From Astropecten irregularis (taxonomy: Eukaryota > Echinodermata > Asteroidea > Paxillosida > Astropectinidae): DNA of 64,000 bases. Position 1 is the stretch's first letter. Every line of letters begins with the position of its first letter. Below the pieces are notes generated by a model. That model saw only the letters and a list, made by a program, of their open reading frames with translations. It was not told the DNA's origin and ran no database searches. This document shows positions 10,993-21,545 of this stretch, piece after piece. Both the position numbers and the translations under genes were made by a program. Where the stretch lies: assembly GCA_963971285.1 (NCBI GenBank), contig OZ020249.1, forward strand, positions 7,750,001 through 7,814,000, read 5' to 3'.

Positions 10993-11620
10993 AAGCCTTT
11001 TATGAGCCTTTATCGAGATTATGATCAAAACTCTCGTCAAAAAGAAGCAATTTAATGTCAATTGTACAGCGTATAAAGCAGAAATCATTTGAACTTTCTG
11101 ATTTGACTTTAATACTATTACAGGATCTTTGTCAATTTCTTTGCTAGAGGAATTTTGGTCCTGAAATCCTTTCTCCGAGACCTGGGTGATGTATCATTGA
11201 TGTCCCAGCAATGTATCATGAGGTGTCTTGAGGCTACTTGGTTACATACATATCCTTGACACGATAGTAGGCACCGGATGAGCTCTATCATAATCACACA
11301 TGTATATTAAAGCTACACTTATAATGCAATCACGGGGCTATCCAATTACACTCTACAAACTCATACTCAATTGTGATCTTAATTATACTGCACACAAAAT
11401 GTCGGCTTTAATAGAAGATGCTTGCAACTTGGAGGAAATGTACAGGGCGTATTTCCTTATTGTCTTGCCAAAGCCAATTCCTGAAGAGAATGGACGTGCC
11501 AACGTTTTACAGTTTTTTGTTTGTTTCAAGTTATACCACCCTCATTAAAAACTCATGTGAGATATTTCAGTTATCGATCAGAAAAATCAGGATTATTTTG
11601 GCTTTTTCTGTCTATTATTT
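10993..11620. other. Unique sequence, no gene seen
   Basis: Short frames only; nothing recognised. Confidence 0.4.
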
Positions 11621-11621
11621 G

Positions 11622-11895
11622 AAATGAAAACAAACAAACAAGCAAAGAAAATTAAAACAAAATAACAAACAAATCAAAATAATAACCAACAGACAAACAA
11701 ACAAACAAGAAACAAATAAAACAAAAACAAACAAAACAATAACAAGCAAAGCAAAAAAAAACCATACCAAAAACAAAACATAATCAAACAAATGAAAGCA
11801 TAAACAAACAGACAAAATCAAAAACAAACAAAATATTAACAAACAAACAAAATCAATAACAAACAAACCAACAAACAATAACAAACAAACAAAAC
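11622..11895. repeat. AAAC-type low-complexity microsatellite
   Basis: About 270 bp made of AAAC/AACA units with G and T interruptions. The long minus-strand frame across it (Phe, Leu, Cys, Val only) is an artefact of composition. Confidence 0.9.
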
Positions 11896-13052
11896 ATTAC
11901 GGCTCATCGTATGTCTTCATATTCCCCTAATTACCAAGATTTTTGTTTTTATCTTATTTGGCAGCGGGTGAGAAATTAAAAAATTTGAATTCCTAATGGC
12001 ATGTTCGTTATACACTGTACTGTACCTCAGCCAAAATCATGTGACCTATATCATGTATATATCGCACAGAATCATCAGTTCTGTGTGTACAATGGAGGCC
12101 TACCACTTTAATCTGGTACCCCAGGCACTGTCTCCTACTTCTATTGATAACAAGTGCAAGGTGCCAGCCTTATACCTTCCCCCCCCCCCCCCCTATAGCT
12201 TTCTGCACCAGACCTACATGTACATTTTGTACTTTGCATGTGTTATAGCTTATTTCTGTCGGATTTGCATTACAAATAAGAGATCAGTCACTTTTTATCT
12301 GATGAGGCGGGCCGAATTATCCGTTGAAAGGAGTGTCCCTCGAGCCGTCCAAATTTCTTTAAAGTCACCCCTCGGATTTTGTTGGTTGTTTTCGGGTTGT
12401 CAGTAGAATTGAGTAGTTCAGATGTATGATTTGATATTTCCTTTGGCAGTAGCAGGTTTTTGGGTCAATTGGAGAAAAATTATGCAAATTTCTGAGTGAA
12501 TCCTGTTTGATGAATGTCCAATTGTGGATGGAGCTTGCCATTTTATTCCGTTTTCTGAATTTGACTGCCATTTTTGTTTTAGCCACTAAATTTACGATGA
12601 AATATCTGGGAAAGGAATTTTGCTTAAGTGCGTGTCGCCTTTGGCACGCGGAGAAATATTAAATTTACGTTGTCTGAACGCATCTGTTTCATAATTGAGA
12701 AAAAATTGTATGATACGTTGTATCATTTTCGAGGTGTTGTCACAAAATGCTGAAACTGCCTGGGTATGCTGTATATGTACAACCTTGGCCTCTGGTTAAG
12801 GCACGTGGAGGTTAATCAAACATTTATGGACTTTTCTCACGTTATAGTCTCCCAGTAACTACTGTATTTTGTACTTCTGGGTGGAATGAGTCAATTAGTG
12901 GCAAAGTGTACTACTCAAGGACACAAGGTACCGTGACCTTGTTGACCTTGAGTGGACTCAAAATCAACCCAGTGATTCCTGAACTTGACACCACTAGAAC
13001 ACCCAGGCAAGCAGTTCCATACGTTTCTCTCTCATACAGATTGAAATATAGC
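11896..13052. other. Unique sequence with C homopolymer
   Basis: A run of about 14 C at 12180-12193. Frames at 11996-12406 and 12365-12586 have no recognisable domain. No gene supported. Confidence 0.4.
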
Positions 13053-13213
13053 ACTAGGTTGATTTCACAAAGCCCTACGATCAATCGTAACTCGAGTTAC
13101 GAAGGATAACCCATTGTTGGGGGCCTATCCCACGACCCACAGTAGGGCTGCAATGCATCAAAAGTCCTTCGATTGATAGTAAGTTAAGAAGAGTTTGGTA
13201 AGATCGACCCCTG
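13053..13213 (-). mobile_element. Palindromic MITE, family F
   Basis: Inverted relative to the 9075 copy: TTGATTTCACAAAGCCCTAC, CGAGTTACGAAGGATAACCC, GATTGATAGTAAGTTAAGAA, GATCGACCCCTG. Confidence 0.8.
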
Positions 13214-13357
13214 GTGATTTATGTTTCATTTTTCATGTTTAAAGATGACTTTATACTTTGTACATGAAATGACCAAATAAAAACAAATATCTTAATTCAC
13301 TAAAACTCCTGCAGACTTTTAATCAACCAAATATAGAGTTGGAAGAGTTAGAAGGGC

Positions 13358-13735
13358 CTGGGGTTGATTTCACAAAGCCCTACAAGCGATCGTATCTCGA
13401 GTTACGAAGGATTTTATAACCCATCATTTCCTACGTAGGACTGCAACACATCACAAGTCCTACGGTTGATAGTATTAAAGTTACGATGAGTTTGGTGAAT
13501 AAGACATTATGCTATACATGGTGGAAGTACTAGAAATTGAGGTAAGTTTGCTGTGATACCATGTGAGAGTGTGTGGTTCTGAGAAGAACCAACGGTTATT
13601 CTCTGAGAAGAACCGGAGAGATTATACCGCCATTGGTTCTTCTCAGAACCACACACTCTGTCACTCTCACAGAAGACATTACATGGTGTCACCGCAAACC
13701 TACCTTAATTTTGAGTTTGCTGAAATCAACCCCTG
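13358..13735 (-). mobile_element. Family F copy split by another insertion
   Basis: The left part runs from 13358 to 13499 (ending GAGTTTGGTGAA) and the last bases of the element (AAATCAACCCCTG) appear at 13723-13735. The intervening 213 bp are foreign (see 13500-13712). Confidence 0.75.
13500..13712. mobile_element. Inverted-repeat insertion, family G, within family F
   Basis: Inner ends are inverted repeats: GGTAAGTTTGCTGTGATACC against the reverse complement of GGTGTCACCGCAAACCTACC. Inside are further complementary blocks built on GGTTCTTCTCAGAACC. The insertion is flanked by GAGTTTGGTGAA (13488-13499) and GAGTTTGCTGAA (13713-13724), a 12-bp direct repeat with one mismatch. Part of the right copy doubles as the missing end of family F. 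Confidence 0.65.
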
Positions 13736-13761
13736 ATGTTTTTAATCGTTCAGACATTTCA

Positions 13762-13817
13762 CCTTTGTGAACGATCCTGCAAGGATCGTAAAGTCAGGCC
13801 TTTTAACTCCAAGCATG
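13762..13817 (+). repeat. Family H core, single decayed copy
   Basis: CCTTTGTGAACGATCC, TGCAA, GGATCGTAAAGTC, AGGCCTTTTAACTCCAAGC. Stem II pairs perfectly (GATCC/GGATC), but GAA is changed to GTA. Confidence 0.65.
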
Positions 13818-14368
13818 AACCTTAAAGGATGAAGATATCGGTGCTGAAGGACTCAATGGTGCCGCTCTCTCCTCCGAGTCATAACTCTGGAGCCCAGAAG
13901 CCACGTCTTCGGGGAACCTCCCAAACTGCTTCCTCTGCATAAACACTCGAGGCACAATTACCCCGAGACAATCTGACTTTCTAATTATCCTTTAACCCAC
14001 CGAACATTACTCCGTCATCTCTGCAGATTCAATCCGGTTCCAAATCCCACAAGATTCCTTCATTTCCTGGTTTTCATATTAAACTCTCCGTCAAACAAAA
14101 ACAAAGAAGAAGAATCAATTCAATATTTAAAGTGGATTTCACCAACAGAGCAATTGAAACAAAGCCATTATAAACCTGCCTGTATACAACAACATCATGC
14201 TTTTGTGGAAAACGCAATTCAGCTGCCAAGTTGTTTTTTTTCTGCAAATGAACCCTTGTTCATATTAAAACGATGAAGTATTGGACGTTATTCAAAGCTA
14301 TTATTTTTGGTCGAGTGACTTCATAATATCACAAACACGCATCATGGGTACATGTCAGACTAAACATA
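13818..14368. other. Unique sequence, no gene seen
   Basis: No repeat and no convincing frame. Confidence 0.4.
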
Positions 14369-14750
14369 GTATGAATCAGGGTTCTAGCCAGACCAATTTT
14401 AGTGGTGGGCTCTAGATATGAAGTTGAGCCGCGGTGAGAAAAATGCAGCCGCAACATGATCAAGGTCCAAGGCCGTCATTTTCACTGTTCCGACGGCAGA
14501 GCCATTTAATGGTAAAAAGCTACATTTTAAGGACTGATATTCAATGAATTTCAGGTGTATAACAGAAAAGAGTGCACTTTTATTCCGGAATGTGATCAAA
14601 ATTCACGATATTGGCAATACTTTTATTCACTCTGCGGAAATTCGTGCTGGGCGGCAGAGTTTATTTCAGGCCTACATTGCGGGTGCAAATTTCCATTGCC
14701 GGGCTGGCCCGCCCAGCGCCGCCTACTGTGGCTAGAACCCTGGTATGAAT
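14369..14750. mobile_element. hAT-type MITE with perfect 8-bp target duplication
   Basis: The element proper is 14377-14742. Ends CAGGGTTCTAGCCA and TGGCTAGAACCCTG are perfect 14-bp inverted repeats with the CAGGG start of hAT elements. GTATGAAT flanks it at 14369-14376 and 14743-14750, the 8-bp duplication expected for hAT. The 366-bp body has no transposase. Short frames across it are not genes. Confidence 0.92.
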
Positions 14751-14890
14751 ATATTTGAAATTATGTAAATTTTTAATATAAATTGAGTTGTATTTTATAA
14801 CATCATTTGTTTTCACTAATAGTTGTTGCTGCTTTTTGCATTACAATTCAAATATATATAAGTGTTAAATTGGGTTTTGGTCGGTGACCA

Positions 14891-15190
14891 GGGGCCAAGT
14901 CATAGAGCTGCTTAAGCACCAAAATTTGTTTAAGCTGCAACAACCTTGGTAAATAAAACCAACATACCAGCCAAAACTTGATAATGTTATGCTCGGCAAA
15001 CAATGGCTGTAAACAAAAGCAGTAAACATCACACAAACATTTGGTTGGTAAATCCTGTTTGATCAAGGAAGTCTTTTCATGCCTTAGAAGCAAAGTTTGT
15101 GCTTAAGCAGCTCTATGAAATTGTCCCCTGCTAAGCAAAGTTTTCTGTGCTTAATCAAAATTTGCTGCTTAAGCAGTCCTATGGTCCTTG
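14891..15190. mobile_element. Palindromic MITE, family D, plus a second end fragment
   Basis: 14891-15128 is a complete copy: GGGGCCAAGTCATAGAGCTG, CTTAAGCACC at the left, GTGCTTAAGCAGCTCTATGA and AATTGTCCCC at the right, with an interior AACAAACATTTGGTTGG-like block. 15129-15190 repeats a right-end-like stretch (TGCTTAATCAAAATTTGCTG, CTTAAGCAGTCCTATGG). Confidence 0.8.
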
Positions 15191-15712
15191 ATCTTGTTGA
15201 CATTAGTGTAGCCAACTTCTCTAGTTTGAACTTGTTAATGTAGTCGCTTCCACTACTTCTGTGGGTTTGGATGAAGGAGTTAGGGTCTTGGCAAATGACC
15301 ACTGCCTGATGAATTACATGTAACTGACGTCCATTAGGGCTTCCAGAAATACTTGTTTGTGGAGACACTGTGACTGTTTGCGGGATCAGACACCAAAAAC
15401 AGCTCTTAAGGCTCGTCAAAACATCCATCCCATCGAAGCGCTGGAAAAGCAACCACAGTGTCTAATAGCATTAATATAATACCATTGCTTCGGCTTGGCG
15501 TAATCCGTGTACAGGCTTGATGTATACAAGCCATCTACTCGAGCCATCGACATAAGCCAATTTGGAATTAGTGAATTAGTTATGATAATAGTTATGTGGC
15601 TAGCTTCTGTGGCGTAGATTATTACCGAGCAGAAATCTAAATGCCCTGGCAATGGTTTGCGATTGATCTGTTCTTTGGGTAAAGTAGGGTTCTTTAAACA
15701 ACAAAATGGAGG
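15191..15712. other. Unique sequence with short minus-strand frames
   Basis: Minus-strand frames at 15084-15452 (122 codons) and 15416-15739 (107 codons) overlap and extend into the flanking repeats on either side. I find no domain and do not call a gene. Confidence 0.35.
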
Positions 15713-16387
15713 GCTTGGCTGGGTTACTTTATGCAGCATGGAGTCTGTAAGGTATTGTAGGGTCAGACTGCTTGCTCAATAACTGCCCTGCCACTAGGAG
15801 GGTTACCTTATGCAGCATGGAGTCTGTAAGGTATTGTAGGGCCAGACTGCTTGCTCAATAACTGCCCTGCCACTAGGAGGGTTACCTTATGCAGCAGGGA
15901 GTCTGTAAGGTATTGTAGGGTCAGACTGCTTGCTCAATAACTGCCCTGCCACTAGGAGGGTTACCTTATGCAGCATGGAGTCTGTAAGGTATTGTAGGGT
16001 CAGACTGCTTGCTCAATAACTGCCCTGCCACTAGGAGGGTTACCTTATGCAGCATTGAGTCTGTAAGGTATTGTAGGGTCGGACTGCTTGTTCAATAACT
16101 GCCCTGCCACTAGGAGGGTAACCTTATGAAGCATTATGGAGTCTGTAGGGTATTGTAGGGTGGGACTGCTTGCTCAATAACTGCTCTGCCGCTAGGAGGG
16201 TTGCCTTATGCAGCATTGGGTCTGTAAGGTATTGTAGGGTCGGACTGCTTGCTCAATAACTACCCTGCCACTAGGAGGGTTACCTTATGCAGCATTGAGT
16301 CTGTAAGGTATTGTAGGGTCGGACTGCTTGCTCAATAACTGCCCTGCCACTAGGAGGGTTACCTTATGCAACAGGGAATCTGTAAGG
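15713..16387. repeat. 79-bp minisatellite, left block
   Basis: About nine units with GAGTCTGTAAGG landmarks at 15741, 15820, 15899, 15978, 16057, 16139, 16218, 16297 and 16376. The spacing is 79 bp except one 82-bp unit with three extra bases. The array stops at AAGG (16384-16387), where two insertions begin, and resumes in phase at 19484. Confidence 0.95.
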
Positions 16388-16395
16388 TAATAATG

Positions 16396-16673
16396 TATCC
16401 AAAGCTTGACACGGTGTGGTCGCGTGTCCGTCCTTAGGTTTGGGGAGATGGCTAACTTGGAGGAACGCACAACTTGCACCGGTGTCGAAACGTGATTGGG
16501 ATAGGGTGGGTGGGTGGGTGGGTTGAGCTTTATCTGATCCCTTCAAGATTGGAGCCCTTAACGGTTAACCGTCATCCCGGCCGCTTACACCTAGAGCTCC
16601 GCCCTGGATGCTTCCAACAACAAACTGAGGATTATACGGACTTCACGCGACTGTTACGTAATCACGCTTTGGA
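16396..16673. mobile_element. 278-bp insertion E1 sharing both ends with its 2.8-kb neighbour
   Basis: Starts TATCCAAAGCTTGACACGG and ends ATCACGCTTTGGA, so the outermost TCCAAAGC is an inverted repeat. TAATAATG stands on both sides (16388-16395 and 16674-16681). The first 61 bp and last 60-odd bp are nearly identical to those of 16682-19483; the middle 155 bp, with a GGGT repeat at 16505-16524, is unrelated. No coding capacity. Confidence 0.75.
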
Positions 16674-18179
16674 TAATAATGTATCCAAAGCTTGACACGG
16701 TGTGGTCGCGTGTCCGTCCTTAGGTTTGGGGAGATGGCTAACTTTCCCTCACTCGTTCCCGACACCTCATGTTCTTCGCTATATACATATATTCGTATTG
16801 GGCACAGTATTTTATCCCCAACTCTTAAATCCCCAACTCTAATATCCCCATTTCTACAGGGTGCACCCGAAAGGATCCCTTGCTGGATTACCGGTATAGG
16901 GTACTCCACTTCCCTTCATGCTTAAAAACCATGGCAAAGGGTAATGCCAATACAGCAGGGGATACTGAGGGTGCGCCCTTCCTAAAAATAATGGGCCCAA
17001 TACGCACCTAGTCCAAACTAGAGACAGGACTGCACCAAGAGGTCAGCCATAGATTCTGATAACAGGTCTTGGTCATTACCACATGTTTCATTATCACCTG
17101 ACATGCATTAGAGGTTACATGAATATTCCGTTCAAGCTACCGGCTTTCCATATACCGTAGGGAAGTAACTACTAACAAGTAATGTAAAATGTTTTACCCG
17201 AACATAGTTGGTGAGAGTTCTTGAACGTATTTTCCTCGACTATTGCGGTGTCAAATTTAGCAATCATTTACCCAGGCTCGAATGATCGAGTAGCAACGAC
17301 CCACCTAATGACTTAGACAGTCACGCAAGTATACGCTGTAGCAGGGTATGGAAGAGGTCTACCCTTACAAGCTTTAGGTTTCAACGTTATAAGTTCCATG
17401 TTCAGCTCAGAGGAAAGGAGAGATAACCCATACATCTCTAAACACATTACATCAGAAACATGTATCCTTCGCATACTATTATGCATGAATATTCATTGAA
17501 ACGTCTTTATGGTACGGACGGCTCATTATAGGTGTCTGAAACGTTGAAAACGATGCCCTGTATGTAAGAGTAGACCCCTCCACCCCTGCTCTCCACGTAG
17601 ACTGATAGTCCGCTAGGGCCAAGCTGAGGTAGCCCCGGAAAGCAGAAAGTGAAGTGACCTACTTTTCTAACCGATACAATTATTCTTCCCAAGAATCGTG
17701 TCGTGAAACTAGAAAATCATATCAACATGGTCCCCTTTGCCGGAATGGGATCTTTTAGCTGGATAACCCCGTTAAAACATCTTTCCCATGAGGTATAAGT
17801 GGCCAGCCATCTTTCAACCAAGTCTCCATAGGGGTGAACAATCTATATAAAGGGCGCTTGTATGATGTAACACTATCGTTGCCAACAGAGTTCCAAACAA
17901 TGAACTTTTCTTCTTAACATTTCCACTAGGAGAAAGAACGCCACAACCACTAAATGTTCTATTCTACCAGGACAATAGACTTGATAGTTGGACTCTTTCC
18001 CAAGGCGTAAGGAGTTACCCAGTGAAAGCGGCTGGGTAGAGTCAAGCCACCCTTACGTAACCGGTGTCACTTTTTTTTTTTTTTTTTTTGTCCTTTCCCC
18101 TTTGTTTTTTAGTTTCTTTGGTTTTCTTCTTTTGTGGCCCATTTCATTTTCTCTATGAGGGTCGGTTTGCGGAAGCACC

Positions 18180-18340
18180 GTGAACGTAAGAATCGCTCGT
18201 ACCCCAGCCCGCCCGCGCCCCCGCAAGGCCCCGGCGCCCCGACCAGCCAGCCCCGGCCCCCAGGAGGACCAAAGCAGGCAGGCCAAAGCGCCGAGACGCG
18301 CAAGCGAAACAGAAGCGCGAAACAGGGCCTCAAATCTTTC
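18180..18340. other. GC-rich island 1 inside E2
   Basis: Strongly GC- and CpG-rich against an AT-rich element body (GCCCGCCCGCGCCCCCGCAA and neighbours). Both strands are open for 80-118 codons, with Pro/Arg- or Gly/Ala-rich translations typical of composition, so I do not call a protein. It may be captured host sequence. Confidence 0.5.
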
Positions 18341-18484
18341 TTCATATTCCTTATTCCTCGCCCCAAAGGTGATCAATAATTTGTAGTCGCTAGTAGGCCT
18401 ATACCTCAAGTTATAGCTGTACTATATGAAACAGTCCCCAGTTATAGGCTACTGACTCTTTCGTAATGGGCTCTCATTCTATAC

Positions 18485-18645
18485 CTGAGGCCAACCCCAT
18501 CAGCGCCCCGCGACCACCACCGAAGCCCAAACCCACCGCCAAACGGGAAAGATCGCCGCACGAAGCAGCGACCGGTCCCCGCCCAGCGGCGGATCCCAGC
18601 CCCAGCGACGGCCGCAAAGCGCAAGCAAAATCGGCCACTGGTATT
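18485..18645. other. GC-rich island 2 inside E2
   Basis: A second abrupt GC-rich patch (CAGCGCCCCGCGACCACCAC, CCCCAGCGACGGCCGCAAAG). Vocabulary similar to island 1 (CGCAAGC, GCGCAAG) hints at a shared origin, not provable by eye. Open frames here are compositional. Confidence 0.5.
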
Positions 18646-18760
18646 TCCCTTTCTTCTCGCATAACATTTATCGTATGGCATACGTGATTTACCCCTTTCC
18701 TGTAAATCAGATCGTGGTAGTTAGCACTCGCACTCAACTACATGTATTTATTCTTTTCTC

Positions 18761-19100
18761 TGCACAACAGTCCATCGTCATGCTGCTTAATCTTCTCTCG
18801 TTTCTTCTTTGCATAAAGGTCCATCATATGTTTTTTGCTCTTCTTTCTTTCCCTTTTTCTTGCATAACAGTCCGTCGTTATGCTATTTTGTTCCACTGCA
18901 TAACAGTCCATCGTTATGCTGTTTGCTCTTCTTTTTCCTTTTTTTTTTTTTTTTTTACTGCATAACAGTCCATCGTTATGCTGTTTGCTATTTTCTTCCC
19001 TCTGCATAGCAGTCCATCGCTATACGCTATTTGTTTCCGACACAACAGTCCATCGTTGAGTCATTTGCACATACCTTTATTCTGGGTTACAGTCCCACTT
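18761..19100 (+). repeat. Hairpin-forming minisatellite inside E2
   Basis: Seven or eight degenerate copies of GCATAACAGTCCATCG, TTATGC, separated by 15-40 bp of T/C-rich spacer (near 18761, 18811, 18869, 18898, 18959, 19002, 19040, possibly 19085). GCATAAC and GTTATGC form a 7-bp stem around AGTCCATC. The copy at 19002 has GCATAGC with GCTATAC: the A-T pair next to the loop-closing C-G has become G-C on both sides. The outer arm of that copy is imperfect. Confidence 0.75.
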
Positions 19101-19483
19101 TATGATATTGTTATCCTAGAAATTCTATAAATCAGGCTTGTTTGAGATAGGTCCTTCGTACGGTACGTGCTTGAAGTTGCCGGGTGGGCTCGGGCGTCGC
19201 TGGCAGGACCAAAAGGTGCACACGAATTCCGGTTGTTAGACCATATCGTACTCAGAGTAATCGACGAGATATTGGCTACCATTCCTCGAGTTCTTCTAGA
19301 CTGGAAAATATAAAGCTAAGAAGATTTTACCGTTGCTCTAGTTGGTGCGGTGAGGTGTGGCTTCGGTGTTTGCGTGATACGGCTCCGGGAGCGTGGACAG
19401 AGACGGTCTGTACTGCGTAGGTTCCAACAACAAACTGAGGATTATACGGACTTCACGCGACTGTTACGTAATCACGCTTTGGA

Positions 19484-19930
19484 TATTGTAGGGTCAGACT
19501 GCTTGCTCAATAACTGCCCTGTCACTAGGAGGGTTACCTTATGCAGCATTGAGTCTGTAAGGTATTGTAGGGTCAGACTGCTTGCTCAATAACTGCCCTG
19601 CCACTAGGAGGGTTACCTTATGCAGCAGGGAGTCTGTAAGGTATTGTAGGGTCAGACTGCATGCTCAATAACTGCTCTGCCGCTAGGAGGGTTACCTTAT
19701 GCAGCATTGAGTCTGTAAGGTATTGTAGGTCTGACTGCTTGTTCAATAACTGCCCTGCCACTAGGAGGGTAACATGTACCTTATGAAGCATGGAGTCTAT
19801 TTAAGTTTTTAAGAGTCGTACTGCTTGCTCAAAATTTTCCTGGCACAAGCAGGACTAACTTAAATGACAGAGAATCTCTAAGAAATTGTCAAGTCAGACT
19901 GCATGCTCTGTAATCACCCAGCACCCAGCT
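19484..19930. repeat. 79-bp minisatellite, right block and decayed tail
   Basis: Resumes at TATTGTAGGGTCAG directly after E2 with landmarks at 19551, 19630, 19709 and 19793 (the last with a 5-bp ATGTA-type insertion). It then decays through about two more units to 19930. Confidence 0.9.
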
Positions 19931-21237
19931 GCGGTTGGTAATGGAATGACTTGAAATGGATGTCAGCTGATGCTAGGGCAACAAGCCTAGCCAAAGAGAC
20001 GATGTTTTATGCTAAAATGGCGCATTCTTCATTACGGTTCACTAAAGACCAGATGTTTCCGCATGTTAACGCTCAATATGAACGAAGGTACAACATCCTT
20101 TACAGATGCAGTAGTAAGGCAACCACTGACGAACCTGTCTTAGAAAATGCTGCATAATTCATCTAAGAATATTGGTCGTTTACTTCCCCTAACCAAGCAC
20201 CGTTCTCGGACTATCTTTTCCACATCACCTGTCCCATTTCATTACTCTTAATAACGCCTTTTGTCCTAAATTGAAAAAGCCAGGGCGTCCGATTCATTTA
20301 CTTGAATTTGTGTTCCGACACAAACTAAGTAGGCAGATTGGAAACACGAGAAACGCAAGTCAACAACATCGTTCTGGACAAATTTGCTCAACAGGTTTAC
20401 GTTTTAACATTTTCTTCCATCTTTTTATGTGGTATTTTGTGTTTTTGATGTTTTGCTTGTTTACTTCCGCAAAAGCAGAAGATAACACATCTTTTGAGAA
20501 TAACGTCTGCTCGTTTTTTGTTGTTGTCTCCTTCTGAAGGTGTTTTATAAACCCTTTTTACGTTTTCCATGTTTTTGAGTAAGACACGGGCACAGGAAAG
20601 TGGTTACTCTCCAATAATGCATCACTTTGTGTGATCTAGTTCAATTGTAGATAAATCAGACTTCTTGTACGATCTTTACATCTTTCACAACTCGTCCGAG
20701 ATTCTTATTTCTCCTGCAGGGTGTAAAAGTTAAGGGGGGGGGGGGTTTGTCGAAGACGGACATGACTCCACGATGTATGAAGCACGTCGTAGAACGTGCG
20801 ATTTATTACCGGGCAATAGATTGGGGCACAGTTGTGCAGTCGAGCTTGAGGGAAATGCGTTAGTCGTAAATACCCCTCTGTCAGTACCGATCGTTGGAGA
20901 CGAGATCGGGCACGGCGTTCCAATCATTACTGACACATGCATTACGTACACGAGCTGCTCCCAAACTACATCCTGGGTTCGGATTTTTTCCTATTTTTTT
21001 TTCGGCGCGAGTAATTTGGGTGGATGTTGATCGGACTTTAGTGCATAGCTTGATATCTGCACGTTGTGTTTACATAATCTACTGCAAAACACCCCCCCCC
21101 CCCACCTCCTTCCCGATCCATGGCCACCTTTGAACCTGCTCTGATTTTTGACGGAAAGAATTTCCATAAGATCGCGATGTATCAAAAAATTTGCACTCTG
21201 TTTAAGTTCCCACCTTCTTACTACTGAACAGCCATAC
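19931..21237. other. Unique sequence, possible regulatory content
   Basis: No repeat family except a run of 13 G (20734-20746) and a C run (21092-21102). 20750-20960 is evenly mixed and CpG-containing, like a conserved non-coding block. Frames (for example 19951-20157) show no domain. Confidence 0.35.
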
Positions 21238-21238
21238 T

Positions 21239-21276
21239 TAACATGTACATGTACATGTACATGTACATGTACATGC
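21239..21276. repeat. ACATGT microsatellite
   Basis: About six perfect units of the self-complementary ACATGT hexamer, capable of cruciform formation. Confidence 0.95.
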
Positions 21277-21304
21277 TTCTAACAATGAACATTCTTTATT
21301 ACCC

Positions 21305-21545
21305 GGGGCCAATTTTATAGAGCTACTTAAGCACAAAATTTGCTTAAGCATGAAAAGTTTTCCTTGATCAAATAGGATAACCTACCAAATTTTCATGTGG
21401 TGTTTACAGCTTTTGACTTATATTCGGCCATTGTTTGAGCATAACATTCACAAGGAGTTTAGGCTGGCATACTGATTTTATTAATCAAGGTTTTGGGTGC
21501 TTAAGCAAATTTTTGTGCTTAAGCAGCTCTAGGAAATTGACACCT
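21305..21545. mobile_element. Palindromic MITE, family D, complete
   Basis: GGGGCCAATTTTATAGAGCT, ACTTAAGCACAAAATTTGC at the left; GCAAATTTTTGTGCTTAAGC, AGCTCTAGGAAATTGACACC at the right. The middle carries GTGTTTACAGCTTTTGACTT and ATTCGGCCATTGTTTG. It shows the uninterrupted CTTAAGCAC junction used to read the insertion at 47375. Confidence 0.85.

Larger units (their letters stand above)
16682..19483. mobile_element. 2.8-kb non-autonomous insertion E2
   Basis: Same termini as E1 (TATCCAAAGCTTGACACGG, and GTTACGTAATCACGCTTTGG then A). It is followed at 19484 by TATTGTAG, which is where the 79-bp array should continue. Inside are a TATATAAAGGG box (17845-17855), two GC-rich islands, a T run (18070-18089) and a hairpin minisatellite (18761-19100). 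No transposase or reverse transcriptase is recognisable. Head-to-tail E1-E2 with TA or TAATAATG between them could reflect tandem insertion or unequal recombination. Superfamily unknown. Confidence 0.7.

Noticed and set aside
11615..11884. 89-codon hydrophobic minus-strand frame
   Set aside because: It is the translation of an AAAC-type low-complexity tract; residue use (Phe, Leu, Val, Cys) is dictated by the repeat.
15084..15739. Two overlapping minus-strand frames of 122 and 107 codons
   Set aside because: They run into MITE and minisatellite sequence at either end and overlap in different phases.
18053..18409. 118-codon and overlapping frames over GC-rich island 1
   Set aside because: Open on both strands because of high GC, with Pro/Arg- or Gly/Ala-rich translations and no domain.
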